Shown here: positions 57,728 through 64,000 of the stretch, piece after piece
How the letters are laid out: every line of letters begins with the position of its first letter
Position numbering within the stretch: position 1 is the first letter of the stretch
DNA from: Paenibacillus senegalimassiliensis
GTDB lineage: Bacteria; Bacillota; Bacilli; Paenibacillales; Paenibacillaceae
Direction: 5' to 3'
Assembly: GCF_001486585.1 (NCBI RefSeq)
Contig: NZ_LN909036.1
Location: 1-64,000, forward strand
DNA: 64,000 nucleotides
Position numbers and translations under genes: made by a program
Notes under the pieces: generated by a model
What the model saw: only the letters and a program-made list of their open reading frames with translations
The model's database searches: none
Told to the model about the DNA's origin: nothing

Positions 57728-60046
57728 TTGAATTCAATTACAGACACAGAATTGCTGGCCTTTATGCGGGAGACCGCCTACAAGCCGATGACGTATCAGG
57801 AGCTGGAAGAGCATTTTGGTATTCGCGATGCCGGAGAGTTTAAGAGCTTTCTCAAAATGTTGAACCGTCTGGAGCAGGCGGGTGAAATTATTTTAACCCG
57901 GACGCACCGTTATGGTGTGCCGGAACGGATGGACCTGGTACGTGGCCGGTTGCAGGCACATGCCAAAGGGTTTGCTTTTCTTATTCCTGAAGACAAGGAA
58001 CACCCCGATGTGTATGTCCACGCTAATGATCTGAAGAGTGCAATGAACGGAGACACTGTGCTGGTGCGCGTCAGCTCGAAGAGTGTGGGCGGCGGCAAGC
58101 TGGAAGGTGAAGTTGTTCGGATCGTTAACCGTGCGGTGACACAGGTCGTGGGCGTATTTCAGCATAACGAGACTTATGGGTTTGTTATTGCCGATGATAA
58201 ACGGATTAACAAGGATATTTTCGTCCCGCTGGAAGGGTTCGGCGGTGCGGTTGATGGTGAGAAGGTTGTAGTCAAGATTGTGGAGTATCCCGAGGGACGA
58301 TCTGCGGCAGTTGGACAAGTTATCGAGATTCTGGGGCATAAGGATGATCCGGGCGTTGATATTCTATCGATTATTCGCAAGCACCAATTGCCGGAAGCAT
58401 TTCCTGATGAAGTTATGGCCGAGGCGCAGGACACACCAGAGACCATTGCTGAAGAAGAAATTGCTCGCCAGCGTCGTCGTGATTTGCGGGACAAGGTCAT
58501 TGTTACCATCGATGGCGAGGACGCCAAGGATCTGGATGATGCGGTGCACGTGGAGCGGATGCCTAACGGCAATATCCGGCTTGGGGTACATATTGCTGAC
58601 GTCGGCTATTATGTGAAGGAGAATTCTGCGCTGGATCAGGAAGCTTATCAGCGGGGATGCAGCGTGTATCTGGTGGACCGGGTTATTCCGATGCTTCCGC
58701 ACCGCTTGTCCAACGGCATTTGCTCGCTCAATCCGAAGGTAGACAGGTTTACGTTGTCCTGCGAGATGGAGTTCAACGAACAGATGAAGGTGGTCAGCCA
58801 CGACATCTATACGAGCGTGATTCGGACCAAAGAACGTATGACCTATACTAATGTTCGGAAAATATTGCAGGAGGAAGATCCCGAGGTTACGGAGCGTTAT
58901 GCCGACCTAGTGGATACCTTCAAGCTGATGAAAGAGTTAGCTATGCGGCTGCGGGGTAACCGCATGCGGCGTGGGGCAGTGGACTTCGACTTCGAGGAAT
59001 CCAAGGTCATCGTAGATGAAAATGGCAAGGCAATCGATATCGTGAAGCGGGAACGCTCCATTGCCGAGCAAATTATTGAAGAGTTTATGCTGGCAGCCAA
59101 TGAGACGGTGGCTGAGCATTTCCATTGGTTGAAGGTTCCGTTTATTTACCGGATTCATGAGGACCCGGATCAGGAGAAGCTGATGAACTTCATGGCGTTT
59201 GTCGCTAACTTCGGGCATTCCGTTAAGGGGAGCAAGGGGGACCGCATTCATCCACGGGCGTTGCAGACCCTGTTGGAAAATATTCAGGGGACCAAGGAGC
59301 AAACGGTCATCAGCACGATGATGCTGCGTTCCATGAAGCAGGCCAAATATGATGCGGAGAGCACGGGGCACTTTGGACTGGCTGCGGAGTTTTACTCCCA
59401 TTTCACTTCTCCAATTCGCCGCTATCCCGATTTGGTGATCCACCGGGTCATTCGTGAGGTCATTGAAGGCGGAGGGGCATTAAGCGAAGCACGGCAGGAG
59501 TATTTGGCCAGCCGGATGCAGGATATTGCGCAGCAGTCATCGGAGCGGGAGCGTATTGCCGTGGAAGCGGAACGGGATACGGAGCAGTTGAAGAAGGCCG
59601 AGTTCATGCTTGATAAGGTCGGGGAAGAATTCCCGGGCATGATCAGCAGTGTAACGAGCTTCGGGATGTTCATCGAACTGGAGAATACGGTCGAGGGATT
59701 GATTCGGCTTAGTGCAATGACGGATGACTATTACCACTTCCACGAGCAGCATATGGCGCTGATCGGGGAGCGGACGTCGAAGATCTATCGGATCGGCGAC
59801 GAGGTGAAGATTCGCGTAGCGCGCGTGAACATGGACGACCATACCATCGACTTCGAGATGGTTGATATGAAGCCGCGCCGTCGCGGGGAAGGTTTTGCCC
59901 CCCGCGAGGGCTTCGGCGGCGACCGGGGTGGCCGTGGCGGCAAGCCGGGCAAGGGGGCCCCGGGACGCAAGCGGAGCGGCAAGGGCAAGAGCAAGGGGGG
60001 CGGCGGTAATACCACCGCAGCCTTTGTTCGCAAGAAGAAAAAATAA
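57728..60046 (+). CDS. rnr: Ribonuclease R
   Basis: This 3'-5' exoribonuclease degrades structured RNA and works with trans-translation. It is 772 residues: N-terminal winged-helix region, cold-shock OB domains (about 70-230), the RNB catalytic domain with Asp residues in [19 protein letters not shown], and the S1 domain (about 625-710). A 60-residue Gly/Arg/Lys-rich tail follows ([20 protein letters not shown]). TTG start, GAGGTGA 7 bases upstream. smpB, usual next neighbour, is absent here. Confidence 0.96.
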   Translation: MNSITDTELLAFMRETAYKPMTYQELEEHFGIRDAGEFKSFLKMLNRLEQAGEIILTRTHRYGVPERMDLVRGRLQAHAKGFAFLIPEDKEHPDVYVHANDLKSAMNGDTVLVRVSSKSVGGGKLEGEVVRIVNRAVTQVVGVFQHNETYGFVIADDKRINKDIFVPLEGFGGAVDGEKVVVKIVEYPEGRSAAVGQVIEILGHKDDPGVDILSIIRKHQLPEAFPDEVMAEAQDTPETIAEEEIARQRRRDLRDKVIVTIDGEDAKDLDDAVHVERMPNGNIRLGVHIADVGYYVKENSALDQEAYQRGCSVYLVDRVIPMLPHRLSNGICSLNPKVDRFTLSCEMEFNEQMKVVSHDIYTSVIRTKERMTYTNVRKILQEEDPEVTERYADLVDTFKLMKELAMRLRGNRMRRGAVDFDFEESKVIVDENGKAIDIVKRERSIAEQIIEEFMLAANETVAEHFHWLKVPFIYRIHEDPDQEKLMNFMAFVANFGHSVKGSKGDRIHPRALQTLLENIQGTKEQTVISTMMLRSMKQAKYDAESTGHFGLAAEFYSHFTSPIRRYPDLVIHRVIREVIEGGGALSEARQEYLASRMQDIAQQSSERERIAVEAERDTEQLKKAEFMLDKVGEEFPGMISSVTSFGMFIELENTVEGLIRLSAMTDDYYHFHEQHMALIGERTSKIYRIGDEVKIRVARVNMDDHTIDFEMVDMKPRRRGEGFAPREGFGGDRGGRGGKPGKGAPGRKRSGKGKSKGGGGNTTAAFVRKKKK

Positions 60047-60123
60047 GACCATCGCAGCTGTATAAAGCAAGCGAGGCCCATCTATAAGGAATATAAAAAG
60101 CAGCAAGTGTCGGGGAAATGAGT

Positions 60124-60185
60124 ACTCCCATCATAGTAGACAGTAGAAGAACGAAACTTCTACTACTACATGATGGGAGTTTTTC
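60124..60185 (+). terminator. Long hairpin terminator after rnr
   Basis: ACTCCCATCAT...AGTAGAAG pairs with CTTCTACT...ATGATGGGAGT in an almost perfect 57-base hairpin followed by TTTT. It marks the end of the core gene block before the AT-rich patch. Confidence 0.85.
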
Positions 60186-60236
60186 TCCAAAAAGAAGTTC
60201 AATGTTTTTAGAAGTCAGACCGTATGTCATATAGAG

Positions 60237-60640
60237 ACGTCTTAAGCTACGTATTAAAGAACTGTGGCGCAAAATGAATACTTGGAGATGGAGAATATTT
60301 TCGGAAAAAAGTTGGTAAAGGCAAGTGCCGAAAACCGTAGCTCAAGCGATTCAAGAAATAAACAAAGAAAAAGGCTGTGCTTTGTACAATTGTATGCGTT
60401 AGTTTCAGTGGCATAATTGCCTATTAAAAGTGATTGACCGAAAGGCCTGTATCAGTGCCATTATTGATGTATATGACAATTCCATGGTTTCGTGGGCTCC
60501 GCCACTCCCGAAACAATAAACTTGTGGCGGATACGCTGAAAAGGCCTACAGAAAAGTCCAGGTGAACACCCTCTTCTACAGGGCGACAGAGGATTTCAGT
60601 ATACATTCCATGAATATTTATTGGTTCCATTTAAAGTACG
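60237..60640 (+). pseudogene. Decayed IS3-family transposase (orfA tail and orfB fragment)
   Basis: Reading across frames gives LRIKEL and NEYLEMENIF (orfA coiled-coil tail), AIQEINKEKGCALY, then CISAIIDVYDNSMVSW, RHSRNNKLVADTLKR and DRGFQYTFHEYLLVPFK. This is the order of an IS3/IS150-type transposase, with YLSAIIDVYDN and HSDRGFQYT at the DDE core. Several frameshifts and stops break it, and the catalytic end is missing, so it is inactive. No terminal inverted repeats were recognised. Confidence 0.8.
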
Positions 60641-60826
60641 GATTTATAAAGGGCCAGTCTCCTATAAGCCGCTTTAATATAGCTAACTGATCGATTGATT
60701 TTTGGATACTTAAAAGGCGGAAAACTAATTTTTAAAATATGTGCCACTTTTAAAGATCTAGTATATTTGCTATTATAATAAATCCTTGAAACATTTATCT
60801 CCAAATGAAAAAGCTGCATAAAACAA

Positions 60827-60863
60827 ATATACCCCAGCCTAAAGAATACAGGCTGGGGTATAT
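60827..60863 (-). terminator. Terminator of the secreted/membrane protein operon
   Basis: ATATACCCCAGCCT and AGGCTGGGGTATAT form a perfect 14-bp stem, 9-base loop. On the minus strand TTGTTTT follows, 90 bases after the small membrane protein gene. Confidence 0.85.
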
Positions 60864-60952
60864 TATTAAACGAATTTTTTGTTTTTTACAATGTCTATTG
60901 GAATCACTTCACTTAAAGAGAGCCGCATTAATTTCTGAAGTAATACCTTCTC

Positions 60953-61198
60953 TTAAAAATTACCCTTTTTCTTTACTAGAAGATATATCAGATAAAGGAA
61001 AAGAATCATTACACTAAGCAATATTAGTGGAAATCTCATTGACTCATTGAAAAAGCCAATTATATACGCCAAAGGACCCGTTGAAACTAATAAAACAACC
61101 GATTCTGATATGTACTTTGGTTTGTTTATGTGTTTTATAAATCTATAGAAAAAAAACACTAAGGAACCAAAATACACTGTTAGGAGTAGAACAAACAT
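60953..61198 (-). CDS. Small membrane protein, candidate immunity protein
   Basis: This 81-residue protein has three predicted hydrophobic segments (about 2-18, 33-50 and 57-75) and a basic C-terminus ending LVKKKGNF. The ATG is preceded by GAGGG at about 7 bases. It begins 37 bases after the secreted-protein gene on the same strand and shares its terminator. I recognise no family. By size and position it could be an immunity or anchoring partner of the secreted protein; inference only. Confidence 0.65.
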   Translation of the reverse strand: MFVLLLTVYFGSLVFFFYRFIKHINKPKYISESVVLLVSTGPLAYIIGFFNESMRFPLILLSVMILFLYLIYLLVKKKGNF

Positions 61199-61235
61199 TT
61201 TTAACCCTCACTTGTATATTGAATAAAATTATTTG

Positions 61236-62054
61236 TTACAAGTAGGTAATTGAATCATATGCGCGTTCTGCATCAGATACAGCTTCGTTAAACAAATATA
61301 CCACTCCGGCTGCTTCAACCGATGTGATAACCCCTATTGCTACTAGCCCAGCACCACCAAACCACGCAGAAAGATATAGTTCAGCAGTCAGTGTGGACAG
61401 TACAGTTAAATAAGCAGCACGATATGCATCGTATCCGTCTTCAAATAGAATAACATCATTTCTAGCTGAAGAAAAGTGCTGGTTTGAAGGAGATATTCCA
61501 GTCCTTGAAACGTGCTTCCCTTCTGGTTCACCATGTCCATTACCATCTCCAAACCAATTGTAATTCATAGATTCATAAGCCTGGAAAGAGTAACTAGTTC
61601 TCGCACTGTTTGAATAATAGTGGCAGATTGCAGGAATTCCTGCATTATCAGCGGCGAAGAGTCCTACATAATTGGGTGCAGGAGATGCCTTATCAAAGTC
61701 ACTAAGATCTTTTTTAACCCCGTCAATATAAAGATCGCTATGGTTAACTATTGTCATTTCTGACTGTTTCGAATAATCAAAAAAAACTGAACCATACTCT
61801 TCAATATATTCTGGATAAAGAGTATAATCCTTACTTAGGTTTACTGTGAACTCGCCACCATCTTCGGTGTCATATCCCGATGTTGTTGTTGTAACCTCAA
61901 CAGTACCTATTTTAATTCCTTCTACAATAACATCATTTGTAAAATTAATTGTTGCTTCACTCACACTGTTATTGTTGCTTGCAAAGGCAACAGATCCAAG
62001 ACTACTAAACAATAATACCACAGACAGGCATGTGCAAATCCACTTCTTTTTCAT
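61236..62054 (-). CDS. Secreted protein of unknown family, candidate bacteriocin/toxin
   Basis: This 272-residue protein has a clear signal peptide (MKKKWICTCLSVVLLFSSLG, cleavage likely after AFA near residue 27). A polar central region is rich in Tyr, Asp and Ser, with WFGDGNGHGEPEGKH in the middle. A C-terminal pair of hydrophobic Gly/Ala-rich stretches spans about 220-265 (ELYLSAWFGGAGLVAIGVIT). ATG chosen at 62054, with GGAGGTATTAC before it. AT-rich compared with neighbouring genes, suggesting transfer. I recall larger unmodified bacteriocins (the geobacillin-26 group) with comparable layout, but cannot confirm homology. Confidence 0.75.
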   Translation of the reverse strand: MKKKWICTCLSVVLLFSSLGSVAFASNNNSVSEATINFTNDVIVEGIKIGTVEVTTTTSGYDTEDGGEFTVNLSKDYTLYPEYIEEYGSVFFDYSKQSEMTIVNHSDLYIDGVKKDLSDFDKASPAPNYVGLFAADNAGIPAICHYYSNSARTSYSFQAYESMNYNWFGDGNGHGEPEGKHVSRTGISPSNQHFSSARNDVILFEDGYDAYRAAYLTVLSTLTAELYLSAWFGGAGLVAIGVITSVEAAGVVYLFNEAVSDAERAYDSITYL

Positions 62055-62190
62055 GTAATACCTCCGTTGGATATATTTAATTTCATTGGAAAATATATCA
62101 TAAAATAATTTATATTTCAATGATTAATATATTCAGGAAATTATAGTTATATATATCTAAAATAATAACTTTTCTCGTACGGAGATTTTT

Positions 62191-62331
62191 CAGATTAATC
62201 TTCAGTATTCTGAGACTGATATTTTTATAGAAAGGGCGACTGTTGATAATGGAAAGATTACTACAATAACGTTCACTACTCTTGATAACATATATAAGGG
62301 TGAGCGCTACTATAACGAGGATGGGAAGTAA
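62191..62331 (+). pseudogene. Fragment of an open frame, probably a gene remnant
   Basis: A readable stretch QINLQYSETDIFIERATVDN, then GKITTITFTTLDNIYKGERYYNEDGK, ends at a TAA. The same frame continues past it as IYSTAYLANYTLKN. No start codon or ribosome binding site precedes it. Composition is protein-like, so it may be a decayed gene, but the family is unknown. Confidence 0.35.
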
Positions 62332-62333
62332 AT

Positions 62334-62687
62334 TTATAGCACAGCGTATCTGGCAAATTACACTTTAAAAAACCTATTGATCGATTTCCAAATATGAGAT
62401 TTTTCAATAATAACTATGATATAAGAGAAATTAGGGTGACTACTTTTAAACGAATAAATAAACTTCTGCCCATAAGCACCAAGAAGAATGAATGGCAACT
62501 AACAAGTAAATCAATTCATAAAAAATTCAAGGGAAATCAGTACTTTCTCTAAAAATCCACTATAATGCAAACAATACCTGCTAAAAGGTCATTTTTACAT
62601 AAATAATATACTGATAGGAGTCGCATCCTTCTGCTCCTCTCAAAAGGTCTACCATACGAGTTTTGGTTGGGTGTAGGGTTAATTTCA
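62334..62687. other. AT-rich intergenic stretch
   Basis: No gene, RNA or insertion-sequence end was recognised here beyond a small AGGAGTCGCATCCTTCTGCTCCT-like hairpin around 62615-62640. Confidence 0.4.
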
Positions 62688-62733
62688 GATGCTGAACATG
62701 CGTATGTATGAGTTCATACGCATGTTCAGCATC
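62688..62733 (-). terminator. Perfect 19-bp hairpin after the PHP gene
   Basis: GATGCTGAACATGCGTATG (62688-62706) is exactly complementary to 62715-62733, 8-base loop. It lies 29 bases past the minus-strand PHP gene stop. U tracts on both strands are short, so it may act as a weak terminator or a 3' stabiliser. Confidence 0.6.
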
Positions 62734-62761
62734 TTTCTAGATTAGCACGCCGGTCTCGCTA

Positions 62762-63604
62762 TTAAAGCGATGCCGCCGAAGCAGCGGAAGCTTCCGGAGA
62801 TGAACCGGGGATGGAGCCTGAGGTGGTGGTAGTCTGAGCAGCAGGGCCTTCCAGCTTAACCAGTCGCTTGAGCAGCTTCTTAAGCATAACAGAGGCCTTG
62901 ACACGAAGGGCCAGGCTATCCGATACATGGACGGTATAAAGGCCGCCTACGATAGCTTGCTTCAACTCGGCTACAGTCTCACAAGGCTGAGCCAATTCGT
63001 TGTATATGCTACCGTATTGCAGGCATTGATGGGTATCGCTACCCGCTGTAACCGGCTTGCCTAGCTCGGCAGCAAATTTCTCTACATTGGCTTGATTGAC
63101 CTCATTGCCGTATTCATACATATCCTTGGCATTCAAATCAAAGGCATCCAGCCGCCCTAGCTGCTCCCGACTCAAATGATGAAGCGGCGTGGACTTGCGG
63201 AAGGGATGGGCTCCAATCTTCAGCAACGGGTAGCGTTCGGCCAAGGCCATTAGATCGTCGAAGGGAATGAAGTTGCCTTTCTTCGTGTAGTCTTCCAAGG
63301 CTTCTCGCACGCTGAGAACATGTTCCTTGCGTCCGATGATCAGAATATGTCCGTTCTCACGAATGTCGACCTCCATGCCGGGGAAGATGCGAAGTGTGCC
63401 AGCCTGATAATACTCTCCGTTGAAGGGATAGAGGCGGTCGAGATGATCATAAACGTCATGGAAACGGCGTGTATTAAAATGCTCGGTCAAAGCGAGGGCA
63501 TCCAGCCCGTTCGCAATGGCTTCGGCAATCATTTCTTCGTAATAGGCCTGTGAGAAGTCGGTGGCCTTGGATAGTTTGGCGTGGGTATGCAAGTCAATTT
63601 TCAT
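62762..63604 (-). CDS. PHP-domain metal-dependent hydrolase
   Basis: This 280-residue protein begins MKIDLHTHAKLSKATDF with the HxH metal motif; TEHFNTRRF, GMEVDIRENGH, KIGAHPFRK and AGSDTHQCL give the other PHP ligands. This is the minimal PHP phosphoesterase layout, close to histidinol-phosphatase-like and phosphatase YciV families, but the substrate is unknown. The last 30 residues are a Ser/Ala/Thr/Pro-rich tail. It follows the EcfT-like gene by one base, suggesting one operon. Confidence 0.85.
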   Translation of the reverse strand: MKIDLHTHAKLSKATDFSQAYYEEMIAEAIANGLDALALTEHFNTRRFHDVYDHLDRLYPFNGEYYQAGTLRIFPGMEVDIRENGHILIIGRKEHVLSVREALEDYTKKGNFIPFDDLMALAERYPLLKIGAHPFRKSTPLHHLSREQLGRLDAFDLNAKDMYEYGNEVNQANVEKFAAELGKPVTAGSDTHQCLQYGSIYNELAQPCETVAELKQAIVGGLYTVHVSDSLALRVKASVMLKKLLKRLVKLEGPAAQTTTTSGSIPGSSPEASAASAASL

Positions 63605-64000
63605 CTAAAACACTCCTTGGTTAAGCCAAAATAATAACGCGACATACAGGGCGCTTCCGCCCAAAAATAAAAAATCATGGCGTTGCAATTTGAGATGGGC
63701 CAGCTTGAGCTTCTTGGCGGCGGGATTGCGCATGCCGTAGGAGAAGCCACGGGTCTCCAGCGCTTCTACCGTGGTCCGTGACCGCTTGGCCGTAGCCAGC
63801 ATCAATGGAAAGAAGGCATAGACAAGCAGCTTGAGGTAGTACACTCCAAGTCGCCAATACAGCACACCGTGATGCTCGGGTGCCTTACCCCGCAAGCGGT
63901 AGGACAGCAGCACGTTACGGAACTCCTCGAACAGCACCGGCAGAATGCGGTAGCCGTAGGACAAGCTAAACGAGAAGGCTGCCGGGACACCAAGGGCCAG
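63605..64000 (-). CDS. Energy-coupling-factor transporter membrane subunit (EcfT/CbiQ), C-terminal part
   Basis: The gene runs off the window edge on the minus strand; only the C-terminal 130 or so residues are visible. AFSLSYGYRILPVLFEEFRN, the ATAKRSRTTVEALETRGFSY coupling-helix region with its Ala-Arg-Gly motif, and a last membrane segment (FLFLGGSALYVALLFWL) fit EcfT/CbiQ. It would anchor two ATPases and a vitamin- or metal-specific S component. Partners lie outside the window. Confidence 0.85.
   Translation of the reverse strand: MALGVPAAFSFSLSYGYRILPVLFEEFRNVLLSYRLRGKAPEHHGVLYWRLGVYYLKLLVYAFFPLMLATAKRSRTTVEALETRGFSYGMRNPAAKKLKLAHLKLQRHDFLFLGGSALYVALLFWLNQGVF

Noticed and set aside
60805..61017. 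70-codon plus-strand frame MKKLHKTNIPQPKEYRL
   Set aside because: It begins inside a terminator flank and overlaps the 3' end of the better-supported minus-strand membrane protein gene; no ribosome binding site.
60047..62761. tmRNA or smpB hidden downstream of rnr
   Set aside because: No SmpB-like frame and no tmRNA acceptor or tag sequence was found on either strand.

Overview
The window looks like a chromosomal segment of a Paenibacillus or close relative (Bacillota, Paenibacillaceae). The evidence is the tRNA set, the strong AAGGAGG-type ribosome binding sites, the neighbourhoods hprK-lgt-ppaX-yvoF, hisZGDBHAF-hisIE-hisJ, trxB / rapZ-yvcK-whiA-HPr, clpP / tRNA-Arg / cggR-gapA-pgk-tpiA-gpmI-eno and secG-rnr, and palindromic intergenic elements of a kind I associate with Paenibacillus genomes. 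GC content is moderate by eye. No computation or database search was run; all family names come from reading motifs.

Layout. 1-1119: the 3' end of a 23S rRNA gene followed directly by eight tRNA genes (Ser, Met, Val, Thr, Asp, Phe, Tyr, Lys) and a terminator, with no 5S gene between. 1225-8331: a PucR/CdaR-type regulator, an MsmX-like sugar-ABC ATPase, the hprK-lgt-ppaX-yvoF operon and a membrane acyltransferase. 8355-17449: a complete histidine operon ending in hisJ and a PRPP synthetase gene. 17453-17976: a minus-strand DUF1801 gene preceded by a 33-residue membrane peptide gene. 18181-20965: a TPR/HTH protein and trxB.

21047-29325 is a minus-strand block of two signalling/ABC modules: a DesK/DesR-like two-component pair with an ABC-2 exporter, and a lantibiotic-immunity-like ABC exporter beside an OmpR/EnvZ-like pair. 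29408-30785 is a DUF438-hemerythrin-PAS protein behind a perfect Fnr/Crp-type palindrome. 31007-35475 holds glcK, then rapZ-yvcK-whiA and an HPr gene. 35620-41358 holds a SIMPL-domain protein, potABCD and a DUF3298 protein. 41455-43990 holds uxaC and a LacI regulator, with two LacI-type operators in front of uxaC. 44067-47008 (minus) holds ade, clpP behind a CtsR box, and tRNA-Arg.

47204-54826 is the glycolytic regulon: CggR, its operator, and gapA, pgk, tpiA, gpmI and eno. It is followed by a minus-strand chemotaxis receptor, then secG and rnr. 60124-62733 is an AT-rich accessory patch that sits where smpB is usual. It contains a decayed IS3-family transposase and a minus-strand operon of a secreted protein and a small membrane protein, which is the least explained system in the window. 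The window ends in a PHP-domain gene and the 3' part of an EcfT/CbiQ gene.

Carbon-catabolite and glycolytic control is concentrated here: HPr kinase, an HPr with both His15 and Ser46, glucokinase, YvcK, RapZ, MsmX and CggR. The histidine operon carries its own PRPP synthetase, which would supply the substrate of HisG.
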